64,000 bases of DNA from DASXUX01 sp036504595 (lineage in GTDB: Bacteria > Planctomycetota > SZUA-567 > H5-PLA8), in NCBI GenBank assembly GCA_036504595.1, contig DASXUX010000067.1, forward strand, positions 248,001 through 312,000. Reading direction: 5' to 3'. This document shows, piece by piece, positions 1 through 7,934 of this stretch. The notes under the pieces are model-generated. The model was not told the DNA's origin. It did no database searches and saw only the letters and a list, made by a program, of their open reading frames with translations. A program made the translations under genes and the position numbers. How positions within the stretch are numbered: the stretch's first letter is position 1; every line of letters begins with the position of its first letter.

Positions 1-191
1 ACGCCCTGAGCTACACGTGGGATTTCGGGGACGGCACGACAGCTCAGGGCGCTGTGGTTACTCACCGTTACGCGGCGCCAGGAGTATACTCCGTTTCGTT
101 GACCATCAGCGACGGCGCGCAGAGCCTGACGCAGTCGGCGAGTTTGGAAGTGCTCAAGCGCGCCGGGAGGCACAAACGGATGGGTCATTAG
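1..191 (+). CDS. C-terminal end of a PKD-domain protein (cut by window start)
   Basis: The open frame enters from the left edge (first full codon at 3) and encodes about 62 residues. It contains the PKD signature YTWDFGDGT, followed by the typical strand pattern THRYAAPGVYSVSLTISDG. PKD domains are beta-sandwich modules of extracellular bacterial proteins, so this is the end of a secreted or surface protein. After the domain only a short basic tail (KRAGRHKRMGH) remains. The TAG stop at 189-191 lies inside a run of GTCATTAGTCATT repeats, so the present C-terminus may have been created by the repeat. The N-terminal part and overall function lie outside the window. Confidence 0.75.
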   Translation, partial: ALSYTWDFGDGTTAQGAVVTHRYAAPGVYSVSLTISDGAQSLTQSASLEVLKRAGRHKRMGH

Positions 192-260
192 TCATTAGTC
201 ATTGGTCATTAGTCACTAACTGCGGCAGAGCGCTTGCGCAATGACCAATGACCAATGACT
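184..260. repeat. Quasi-palindromic GTCATTAGTCATT / AATGACCAATGAC repeat
   Basis: Four tandem copies of a TCATTRGTCATT word face inverted copies (CAATGACCAATGACC) across a 30-base centre, so the transcript could fold into a hairpin. It lies between the PKD gene end and the convergent thioredoxin-like gene. A single-arm copy of the same word recurs near 62560-62580. Confidence 0.7.
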
Positions 261-263
261 CCG

Positions 264-803
264 TTACCACTCACCACCCTTGCGCTGGCCCTGGTATTTT
301 TCACTGAACGCGGCCAGCAGTTTCAGTAGTTCGCCTTCATCGGCCAGATTCTCCGTCCTGGCCACGGCCTCTCCATCGGGCCCGCACAAGACCAGCGTGC
401 CGGGCCGCGCATTGTACTTCTTGAACAACTCAGCGTTCGCGATGTCCTGGCCCGCGGCGGCAAAGCGCACCAGGCCGAGGGCAAACATCTCATGGCGGGC
501 GCGGGAACTGTCATGCATGGCTGCGGGCGCCAAATGGCCGGGGTGGCTCTTACAGAGCGTGTCGATCTCTTTCGGGTTGGCCCGCAGCAGGGCTTTCTGG
601 ACCTCGGCGCTGCAGAAGAAGATCACGTAGGGCTTTGCGGCGCTGCGAGCCGCGGAGCTGACTTGTTCGGGCTCTGCCCAGTAAACTTTGACGGCTTGCG
701 CGGAACCCGCGCTGGTACTGACTGCGCATCACCCCGAGCCAGAGGCGGCGTATGCCACGCTGGGGAGTAGTGCAAGAAGAGTAAGGAGCAGTGGCATGCG
801 CAT
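264..803 (-). CDS. Secreted thioredoxin-fold-like protein with an in-frame TGA at codon 25
   Basis: The reading frame begins at ATG 803, seven bases after a GGAGGG ribosome site, with a convincing signal peptide (MRMPLLLTLLALLPSVAYA). Codon 25 (729-731) is TGA. The same frame then continues through AQAVKVYWAEPEQVSS to the stop at 264, about 179 codons in all. The body (PYVIFFCSAEV near the start, LFKKYNARPGTLVLCGPDG near the end) has the strand-helix-strand and cis-Pro-like pattern of a thioredoxin fold, with one Cys where CxxC is usual. An annotation starting at the internal ATG 626 would lose the signal peptide and first strand. It is either a gene with a nonsense mutation, a sequence error, or a recoded stop; a 6-bp hairpin follows the TGA by 16 bases. 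Function unknown. Confidence 0.6.
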
Positions 804-836
804 TGAAATCCCTCCATGTCATTTGAGCTTTGAAAG

Positions 837-865
837 GCGCCCGCGGCGTTACTGGCCGCGGGCGC
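837..865 (-). terminator. Strong GC hairpin, probable terminator
   Basis: GCGCCCGCGGC and GCCGCGGGCGC form a perfect 11-bp stem with a 7-base loop, followed on the minus strand by CTTTC. It sits between the large secreted protein gene (ending at 892) and the Shine-Dalgarno of the thioredoxin-like gene, so it probably separates two transcripts or acts as a processing hairpin. The U-tract is weak. Confidence 0.5.
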
Positions 866-891
866 TTGTTACAAGACGATCGGAGCAACCA

Positions 892-3099
892 TTACGGATC
901 GAGCGCCTTGGTAGCCTTCACGACGATCGGATCTGAGGCCTTCGTGCAGGTCGTCGTGTCCACCGTGCGGCTCACGACCACTCGCAGTTGCAGTCCCCAG
1001 ACCTTCCCGACATAGAACCCGTTCGCCACATTCGACGGAGCCTGCTCGTTGATCGTGAAGCTCACATCGCTGGCAACACCCAGTGTCTGGATAGCCGGCA
1101 GATCCAGGTCCATCGTGGCGCCTTGCGCACTGGCCACCACGCTGGTGTCGATATTGGTCCAGACGGGAACTTGCTGAGTTCCGGTGTTGCTTTGCCACTG
1201 GAAACTCGGCGAGTCCGCCGCCGGGACATTCGTCGTCGCCTTGACGCTCATGACGAACGCCGCATCGGCGGTTAACGACGAGTCCGGCGCGGTGACAGTA
1301 TTTTTGGCCGCCGCCGCCGTAACCGGCGCGCGCACGGTGATGTTCGTCGGCCCAGGCGCCGTCGGTGGGCAGGAGCCTGTCGCGGAGGCCGTGATGGCCA
1401 GTGACGAGTTGATGCCGACCGAGTAGGTTCCTTGCGGCAGGTTCACCTGGACGTCGCCGCTCAGCACATTGTCGGCGGTTGTCGTCGTGTAACTGCCGTT
1501 GGCGCCCGCGGTGAGTGAGAGTCCGTTCAGCCCCGTGAGCGTTACGTTGGTGTTGTCCACCGTGAACGTCCACGTGTTGCTGAAGCCGGTTTGATCCAGG
1601 CCGCCTTCAAAGTGGAACGCCGCCGTGCAACCCGTGGATAGCGACGGCGCCGGCGAAGCCGGCGGGTTGAAGACCTGGACCGTCTTGGGTGTTGCGTCAT
1701 CGGTGCAGTTGCCGGAATCCGTGACGGTCATGTCGGCCGTAATCGTGGCAAAGGTGCCCGCCGGCACCCCCGACAACGTTACCGTGCCGCTGGCGCTGGT
1801 GGAGGTATAGCAGCCCGCGATGGGATGGTTCTGGGCGTCGAGGCACGGGGTGGTGCCGCCGCCGCTCATCGTGACCGTCGTTGGATCGACCGTGAACATC
1901 CAGGCGTAGGTCAGGCCCGTGTTGCCGTTGCCCGCGGAATTGAGGGAGGTTGTGCCATCAAAGCCGAAGGTCTGAGCGGGGCACACAGGTGGAGTCAGGA
2001 CGATCTTGGCCTGCGGACCGCCGAACGAATACTGGAAGATCTTCGTCGCGTCTTTCATGTCGCTCGTGTCGGTTGCGGACGAACGCGTGCGGAACTGCAC
2101 GAACGCGGTGCCGCCACAGGCGTTCACGCCCGGCATAATGCTCAACGGCACAGCCACTTCGGCAAAGGTGAAGCGGTCCATGACGCCGAGCACCCAGTTG
2201 CCTTTGCCGTCCACGTGGCCCCACGGAGCGCCCTGCATGGTCGTTGAATTGTTGATCGAGGTGTAAACCGCGCTGGGGAACGAGTGTTCAGTGTACTTGT
2301 AGGCAGGTGGATTTGATCCTGCAATCAAGTCCCAGGTGAAATAGTGGGGCGTCACTGAACCACTGGTGCCCGAGCCCTGCGCTTCGAAGGTAAACAACAC
2401 ATCGCCCGGCGTGCGCGTGGGAATGTAGCCCGGGAAGGGGCTGTTGGCCGGCGGCGCATTCTGGTTGAACTCGATGTCGAATGCCGTCGTGCCGTTGTTT
2501 CCCATGCGTTCAAAACCAGCGAACAAATAGGTCTGATTGTTTGCCAGGTAGCCCTGCGTGAAGTCGTACTTGGATGAGCCAATGCTTCCGGGACCGATGT
2601 TCCAGGTGCTGACATCGTTCTCCTTGCCGCCTGTCAGGAAAATGTCGTGATCGTTGCCGTCTACGGCGTCCACAATGCGCACGCCGTTCCAGTGGCCGGT
2701 GCCGCCTACGGCCCCCGTGGGGATGCCGCCCGTGCATGCGCCGGTCGGGTCAATGCCGAAGGCCACGCTGCCGCAGAGCGCGGGCGCATCGGTGTTGGCC
2801 GCGCAGTCTTTCACCCAATCCACAGTGGCCCCAGCGTTCTTCACGCCCACGTTGTTCGGGGCGGAGTTCGTACACGACGTGATGGTGTTGACAAACAAGT
2901 TCGCCGCCTGTGCGGCTGCGGTCGTTCCAGTTCCCGTGCCATCGATCTGAATCGCGTTGGGGTGAATGCTCCCATCGACCGGCCCGGTTGGACAGGTGCC
3001 GCACGTCTGCGCAGCGCGCAAATGAACGCACGTGCCGGCGACGACCAGCAGCGTCAGCATGAACATCATGCCCCGCGCTCTTACTGGAAATTTCAACAT
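892..3099 (-). CDS. Large secreted protein of unknown function with repeated beta-rich domains
   Basis: 735 residues from ATG 3099, which has a good GAGGAGG ribosome site; an upstream ATG at 3132 lacks one. The N-terminus (MLKFPVRARGMMFMLTLLVVAG...) is a signal peptide. Residues about 25-350 are Cys- and Gly-rich (TCGTCPTG, DIFLTGGKENDVSTWNIGPG). The second half is made of Ig/PKD-like beta stretches with phrases such as TYAWMFTVDPTTVTMSGG and NTWTFTVDNTNVTLTG, repeated at roughly 120-residue spacing. This looks like an exported structural or adhesive protein; I do not recognise a catalytic motif. A hairpin follows the stop. Confidence 0.7.
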   Translation of the reverse strand: MLKFPVRARGMMFMLTLLVVAGTCVHLRAAQTCGTCPTGPVDGSIHPNAIQIDGTGTGTTAAAQAANLFVNTITSCTNSAPNNVGVKNAGATVDWVKDCAANTDAPALCGSVAFGIDPTGACTGGIPTGAVGGTGHWNGVRIVDAVDGNDHDIFLTGGKENDVSTWNIGPGSIGSSKYDFTQGYLANNQTYLFAGFERMGNNGTTAFDIEFNQNAPPANSPFPGYIPTRTPGDVLFTFEAQGSGTSGSVTPHYFTWDLIAGSNPPAYKYTEHSFPSAVYTSINNSTTMQGAPWGHVDGKGNWVLGVMDRFTFAEVAVPLSIMPGVNACGGTAFVQFRTRSSATDTSDMKDATKIFQYSFGGPQAKIVLTPPVCPAQTFGFDGTTSLNSAGNGNTGLTYAWMFTVDPTTVTMSGGGTTPCLDAQNHPIAGCYTSTSASGTVTLSGVPAGTFATITADMTVTDSGNCTDDATPKTVQVFNPPASPAPSLSTGCTAAFHFEGGLDQTGFSNTWTFTVDNTNVTLTGLNGLSLTAGANGSYTTTTADNVLSGDVQVNLPQGTYSVGINSSLAITASATGSCPPTAPGPTNITVRAPVTAAAAKNTVTAPDSSLTADAAFVMSVKATTNVPAADSPSFQWQSNTGTQQVPVWTNIDTSVVASAQGATMDLDLPAIQTLGVASDVSFTINEQAPSNVANGFYVGKVWGLQLRVVVSRTVDTTTCTKASDPIVVKATKALDP

Positions 3100-3601
3100 C
3101 GTTGCCTCCTCGTATAAAGCCTGGAATTCCACATACGCACGCCGACCACGGCCGCGTCTAGGTCACGGTTTCGAGTGGATTCAGAATTGCGCGGCTAGCG
3201 AACTAGCGCCGCACAACGAACACAGACTGGAAGGATGTCCAACGCCTCGTCCCTTCCTCCGCTGCGCCGTTGTTGCAAGCATCTGGCCGAGCCGCGGTTT
3301 TTTTGCATTGCACAGGTGCAGTCGTCATTGAGAGGCCGTTTGAAGCGCGGTTTACACGGTTTTTGGGAAGTTTCCCCACAATCAATTGCGTGGGTTATAC
3401 AAGGGCCGCCGCGGCTCTGTCGTTTTCACCACCGCCCGGCAGAAACTCATGCCAGGCCCCTCGGCGCTGCTGACGGAAAGAAGGAGGGCGCTAAGTTCAG
3501 AAGTCTAGAAGTCGGCGGCTTGCGAGGCGTCTCGCCGCTGGGGACAAGCCATCGACTCCTGGACTTCTCGACTTCTGGACTCTGGACTTTGTTGGAAGAG
3601 C
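3100..3601. other. Intergenic region (about 500 bp) with short GAAGTCTGGACTTC-type words
   Basis: No convincing gene. The left part is the upstream region of the secreted protein. The right part (3497-3588) carries inverted copies of an AAGTCTAGAAGTC / GACTTCTCGACTTCTGGAC word repeat, belonging to the TCTGGAGTC family seen throughout the window, just beyond the response-regulator stop. Confidence 0.5.
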
Positions 3602-4300
3602 TCAGCCATCATACCTGTAGCCTATTCCGTGCACGGTGCGAATGATCACGGGGTTTTGCGGGTCGATTTCAATGCGCTTGCGCAACTGAGACATGTACTG
3701 GTCCAGCGTGCGGCTGTTGGGCAGGAAATCATAGCCCCAGCCGTGGTTGTACAGCACCCCGCGGTCGAGCACCTTGCCTTTGTTGCGGCTGAAGAACTCC
3801 AGCAGCTTCACGTCTCGCAGACTCAAATCCAGAACGGCATCTCCCCGCCGCGCACGCAATTCGTTCGGATAAACAACCAGGTCGCCGATCTCGAACGAGG
3901 CCGCACGATTCTCCGACGCAGCATTCCCCGGTTGCGCAGCAAGACACCGCCGCGTCACTGCACGGATGCGCGCCACCACTTCCTTGACGCCGAAGGGCTT
4001 GACGATGAAGTCGTCGGCGCCGAGTTCCAGGCCGATGACTTTGTCGATCTCCTCCGATTTGGCGCTGATAAACACGATCGGCACCGCCGGCGCGCTGCGG
4101 CGCAATTGGCGGCAGACATCGTAGCCGTTTTGGCCGGGCATCATGATGTCCAGGCACACGAAGTCCGGCCGCTCCTTCTCGAAAAGCGCCAGAGCCTCGT
4201 TGCCGTTCCTGGCCGCCAGCGTGCGATATCCTTCCGCGCTGAGAATCTCGCACAACCCCTGCAGGATGTTCTCGTCGTCTTCGGCTACAAGTATCTTCAT
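3602..4300 (-). CDS. OmpR/PhoB-family response regulator
   Basis: 232 residues. Receiver domain at 1-118 with acidic pocket ED at 7-8, phosphoacceptor D51 in CLDIMMPG, S79 in FISAK and conserved K101 in VKPF. The C-terminal winged-helix DNA-binding domain (about 135-232) ends with the family signature ISQLRKRIE-like (YMSQLRKRIEIDPQNPVIIRT, then GIGYRY). It should be the output of the histidine kinase encoded 265 bp upstream in the same direction, in an operon that begins with a VWA protein. Targets cannot be inferred. Classic length and motifs make the assignment secure; the exact subfamily is not determined. Confidence 0.95.
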   Translation of the reverse strand: MKILVAEDDENILQGLCEILSAEGYRTLAARNGNEALALFEKERPDFVCLDIMMPGQNGYDVCRQLRRSAPAVPIVFISAKSEEIDKVIGLELGADDFIVKPFGVKEVVARIRAVTRRCLAAQPGNAASENRAASFEIGDLVVYPNELRARRGDAVLDLSLRDVKLLEFFSRNKGKVLDRGVLYNHGWGYDFLPNSRTLDQYMSQLRKRIEIDPQNPVIIRTVHGIGYRYDG

Positions 4301-4388
4301 TTGGCATCACCCATTTTCTCTCTTGGCAACCGTTCAGTCCTTCCCTGATTCGAGCACGGCAACTTCTCCGATCGCCTTACAAACTGCC

Positions 4389-4487
4389 TTCAACACGGAG
4401 CCACGGAGAACGCAGAGGCCACAGAGAAAAGGATAGGTTATAAAAAACTCCGTGTGCTCTGTGTTCTCTGCGCCTCTGTGTTGAAAG
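4389..4487. repeat. Inverted pair of CACGGAGAACGCAGAG-type word repeats
   Basis: Left arm TTCAACACGGAGCCACGG... (4389-4430) and right arm ...CTCTGCGCCTCTGTGTTGAA (4448-4486) are near-complementary, separated by an AT-rich centre. It lies between the kinase and regulator genes. Relatives of this family occur near 9917, 21674, 27069, 28250, 47750 and 52305. Confidence 0.75.
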
Positions 4488-4565
4488 CTGTTCTGTCGCG
4501 GCCGACTGAACGCTTGCCTTTCATGATTCTGGTTCTTAGCGTCCGACGTCCTGCTGTCGCCCCGT

Positions 4566-6248
4566 CTACTTCTGTTCGCTCACTGGCGCGCTCACCGTCA
4601 CGCAGAACCGCGCGCCTGCCTCCGAGCGCTCCAGCGTCACATTCCCGCCGTGCAGCCGCGCCAGTTCCCGCGCGATCGACAAACCGATGCCCGTTCCCGT
4701 CACCCCGTCGCTCAGCTTGTCGCTCACGCGGTAAAACGGCTCGAAAATCTTCTCGCGCTGCGCTTCGGAAATTCCCGGCCCGCGGTCGGCGACGACAATC
4801 CGCGTGACGCCGTCGGCCTGCGAACTGGCGATCTCCAGCACGCCGCCGCTGGAACCGTATTTCTCGACGTTGCCGATCAGATTCCCCAGCACCTGCCCGA
4901 GGGCGTCTTTGTCGATCAGCACCTCCGCCGCCGCTCCGCGCTGGACCGTGATCGCCACGCCTTTGGCCTCCAGCGCCGGCCGGAATTGCTCGACCGTGGC
5001 GCCAATCACTTCGTCCACGCTGCCCGGCTGCGGGCGCAGCGTCAGCGTCTGCCGCTGCTGGCGCGCGAAGGTCAGCACGTTCGCGATCAGCCGGCTCAGC
5101 CGCTCGCTTTCGGTCACGATGACCTTCAGGTAGCGATTGGTCTGCTCGTTGCCGGCCGGCACGGAGGCCGGCGCTACCGCCCCTTCAAGCAGTTCGGCGT
5201 ACATGCGGATGTTCGTCAGCGGCGTTCTGAGTTCGTGCGAGACCTGGTTGACGAAGTTCACGCGCTGAGCGGCCTGCCGCACGTCGCGGGAATATTCGCT
5301 GTAGAAGTACACGCCCAGCGCGAGCAAGACCACGCCTGCGACCAGCAATCCCACCAGCAGCGACCACTGCGACGCCGCCTGAGTGCCGGACAGCGCGCGC
5401 TCCGGCACGTAGTAGCGCCAGTGCCAGGCGCTCAACGGCGGGCTGAGCGCCATGTCCACCCGCGGGCGCTCGCCTTCGGCCGGCTCGTATTCTCCCCATT
5501 GGTGAATGACGGCCCCGTTGGAATCCAGCAAGGCAATCTGCCCTGGCGGCACGGAAGGATTCGTCTCGCTGCCGGGCAGGCGCGCGATGATGTCGGCCAG
5601 CAGCCGCGCGCGTTCCAGTTCCACGGCAACGATGTGCCCGGCAGCGCCGGCCTCCGTTCTGGTGGTAGCGCCGGCCTCCGTGCCGGCCGGGGAATGTATC
5701 GCGGGCGTCTCGCCCGCACGTGCCGGCGGGACGCCTGCAGTACCTACGCGCCGCCAGAAGATGAGGCTCAGCCCGTCCTCCCAGTACCACACGTACCAAC
5801 CCTTCGCGGCCGGCGGCCCGCTCGCGCCGGGCTTGTCCGGCCCGGCGGGCCCGTGGATCAGTTCTTTGTCCAGCAGCAGGCGTTTGGCTCGGTGAAGGAA
5901 TTCGTTTTCCGACGTGCTGATGGCTCCGGCCGGCGGCGGATGGACGAGGTTGCCGGCCGAATCGATGACGAAGATCTGGCTGATCAGCGGACTTTTGCGC
6001 ACCAGCTCGCGCAGCGGCTCGGTTTCGAAGCTCGGCAGGTCGGTCGCGCGCATAAGCTGCCGCTCGCGCTCGCCCAGCAGTCCCGCCACGATCTGGTCCG
6101 TGTCGCGCAGGCGCGCGGTGAGCAGTTCCGTGAACTGGTGCCGGATGACGGCGCGTTCGGCCGCCAACATGCGAGCCCCCAGCCACGCGAGCATGGCCAG
6201 GGGCACAAGGACAATTAGCGCTAGGATGACGGCCTGCGTTTTCTTCAC
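4566..6248 (-). CDS. Membrane sensor histidine kinase with in-frame palindromic-element peptides
   Basis: 560 residues. TM1 about 7-25, extracytoplasmic sensor 30-293, TM2 about 296-315. HisKA has H338 in VSHELRTPL. The ATPase domain shows the N-box NLIGNVEKYG, G1 ADRGPGIS, F-box FEPFYRV and G2 GTGIGLSI. It autophosphorylates and should pass phosphate to the OmpR-type regulator downstream. Two stretches derive from a dispersed palindromic DNA element: residues 168-203 in the sensor domain (AGVPPARAGETPA, AGTEAGATTRTEAGA) and 358-367 (VAPASVPAG), the latter exactly at the turn between the two DHp helices. The gene starts 4 bp after the stop of the VWA gene, implying translational coupling. Ligand unknown. 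Confidence 0.93.
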   Translation of the reverse strand: MKKTQAVILALIVLVPLAMLAWLGARMLAAERAVIRHQFTELLTARLRDTDQIVAGLLGERERQLMRATDLPSFETEPLRELVRKSPLISQIFVIDSAGNLVHPPPAGAISTSENEFLHRAKRLLLDKELIHGPAGPDKPGASGPPAAKGWYVWYWEDGLSLIFWRRVGTAGVPPARAGETPAIHSPAGTEAGATTRTEAGAAGHIVAVELERARLLADIIARLPGSETNPSVPPGQIALLDSNGAVIHQWGEYEPAEGERPRVDMALSPPLSAWHWRYYVPERALSGTQAASQWSLLVGLLVAGVVLLALGVYFYSEYSRDVRQAAQRVNFVNQVSHELRTPLTNIRMYAELLEGAVAPASVPAGNEQTNRYLKVIVTESERLSRLIANVLTFARQQRQTLTLRPQPGSVDEVIGATVEQFRPALEAKGVAITVQRGAAAEVLIDKDALGQVLGNLIGNVEKYGSSGGVLEIASSQADGVTRIVVADRGPGISEAQREKIFEPFYRVSDKLSDGVTGTGIGLSIARELARLHGGNVTLERSEAGARFCVTVSAPVSEQK

Positions 6249-6251
6249 GGT

Positions 6252-7586
6252 TTATTTCTTCTTAAAACCCTCTTGTTGATCGAAGCCGCTCTGGTTGTTT
6301 ATCATTCTCTTGCGGCTGTCTTTCCACATCCCGTCTTTAGCGACGTCGTCCGCATCTCTCCACTGGAATTTCGCCTGTGATCTCAGGGCGTCATCATTGT
6401 ATCTTTCGGCCTTATCCAGGGCTTGTTTACCGCTCTCTTTCAGCACTGCTTGGGCCTCTTCGATTCTACCTTGATCGCGCAACCATGTCGCGCGCTTACT
6501 TTCTTCGTTGGTAACCAGCGAGACGGCGCTGGCCATTACCTTCGGGTTCTCGGCCTTCTCGCATTCGACCGTGTGGCCGGAGAACGTGACGCTGACCGTG
6601 CTGCTCAGCTTGTCGGTCGTCTTCGTCGCCATGTTCGCATAGCTGACCTCGACGGTGCCCACTTCGCGCGAGCGCCCCGCGTCGGTCGCGGGAACCTCGA
6701 CCTCCAGCACCACGAACTTCTCCTGTTCCGCATAGAGGCTGGCGATGTTCACGTACACTCTCTGCCCGGCAATCTCGCCTTCGCGGCCCAGCAGCCGCAC
6801 CGGCCGGATGCCGTCCGCGCACTTGATCTTGATCGCGACTTCCTGCGCCACGACCGACAGCGCGTTGCCGAATTCCTTGTCGAACACTTCTCCCAGTTCG
6901 GCCGCCTTTTCCACGAAGTAATGATTCCCGTCGCTGCGCCGAGCGAGCTGGCACATCAGGTCTTCGTTGTAATCCAGCCCCAGCCCATACGTGCTGACCG
7001 AAATTCCTTCTTTGCGCAGCGAATACCCCAGCGCGCCCAGGTCGCTCGGCGACGCCGGCCCGACGTTCGCCTGGCCGTCCGACAGGAGCACAATGCGGTT
7101 GACGCGCTCGCGATCGATGAACTTGCGCAGTTCCTCCGCCGCCTTGCTCACCCCCGCGAACAGCGCTGTCGTCCCGTCCGCATTGATGTCCTCGATCGCC
7201 GCGCGCACGGACGAGCGGTCCGTCAGCTTGGTCGCCGGCACGGCCACGCGCACATGCGTGTCGAAAGTCACCACCGAGACAATGTCGTTGCTGCTCAAGC
7301 GGTCCAGCGCTGCCAGCGCCGCGTTCTTCGCGTGGCGGATCTTCTCGCCGCTCATCGAACCCGATTTGTCCAGGCAGATGGCGATGTTGAGCGGCGCGTG
7401 TCCTTCGCGCCGGTCCCACGAGAAACCCGTCAACCCGACCTTCAAGTACGTAACGTTTTTCTTCTCCGCCGGCAGCACCGGCTGCCCCATCGCCACGTTC
7501 AGCCGCGCCTGTCCGCCGTGCGCCGAACACACCGCCAGCAGCACCGCCGCGACCATCCATCCGCCCCGCAAGAATCTCGTTTCCAT
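6252..7586 (-). CDS. Secreted von Willebrand factor A domain protein, first gene of a two-component operon
   Basis: 444 residues from ATG 7586, chosen because AAAGGAGCGGCAGG precedes it and a signal peptide follows (RGGWMVAAVLLAVCSAHG). The VWA domain spans about 65-240: MIDAS motif DKSGSMS, then DGTTALFAG and LLSDGQANVG. The fold and flanking beta region resemble YfbK-type proteins, which bind metal-dependent ligands at the cell surface. The C-terminal about 100 residues are helical (ESKRATWLRDQGRIEEAQAVL). Because the kinase gene begins 4 bp downstream, this protein may be a periplasmic partner modulating the sensor domain; that is inference from gene order. Confidence 0.88.
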   Translation of the reverse strand: METRFLRGGWMVAAVLLAVCSAHGGQARLNVAMGQPVLPAEKKNVTYLKVGLTGFSWDRREGHAPLNIAICLDKSGSMSGEKIRHAKNAALAALDRLSSNDIVSVVTFDTHVRVAVPATKLTDRSSVRAAIEDINADGTTALFAGVSKAAEELRKFIDRERVNRIVLLSDGQANVGPASPSDLGALGYSLRKEGISVSTYGLGLDYNEDLMCQLARRSDGNHYFVEKAAELGEVFDKEFGNALSVVAQEVAIKIKCADGIRPVRLLGREGEIAGQRVYVNIASLYAEQEKFVVLEVEVPATDAGRSREVGTVEVSYANMATKTTDKLSSTVSVTFSGHTVECEKAENPKVMASAVSLVTNEESKRATWLRDQGRIEEAQAVLKESGKQALDKAERYNDDALRSQAKFQWRDADDVAKDGMWKDSRKRMINNQSGFDQQEGFKKK

Positions 7587-7818
7587 ATCCCTGCCGCTCC
7601 TTTCCAATCCGCCGCCGCTGGAACATCCCCGCCGACTCATTCTTTCTACTTTATTTGTCGATCGAGGTGGTCAGCGGGACGCGAGATAATTGTAAAACTG
7701 ATGTAAAACTATGCGGCCCGCCTGAACACTGCGGGCGAGACACCCGCGATACGAATAATCCGGGCTAACCACGAAAGACAAGAAGTAACAGGATCCGATA
7801 ATCGTCTGGGAAGTGCCA

Positions 7819-7857
7819 CAGGCCGGTGCGGACTATCCACACCGGCCTGTTTTTTTT
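7819..7857 (+). terminator. Textbook intrinsic terminator with no gene upstream on its strand
   Basis: CAGGCCGGTG and CACCGGCCTG form a perfect 10-bp stem with an 11-base loop, followed by eight Ts. No plus-strand gene lies upstream back to the divergent VWA start at 7586, so it must end a leader or small RNA. It ends 77 bp before the GH32/43-like start at 7935 and could act as an attenuator for it. The rest of the 7587-7934 gap shows a GCGGGCGAGACACCCGC hairpin near 7730 and nothing else recognised. Confidence 0.85.
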
Positions 7858-7934
7858 GGGGTCGTGGCGAGAAAGCGCTGTATTCATACAGGTTCAGCCC
7901 GAAGGGATGGGCACGCACAGAAGGAGACGGACAC

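Noticed and set aside
4650..6218. Long open frame antisense to the histidine kinase
   Set aside because: It mirrors the kinase codon bias in GC-rich DNA; no domain motifs, and the kinase motifs on the other strand are decisive.
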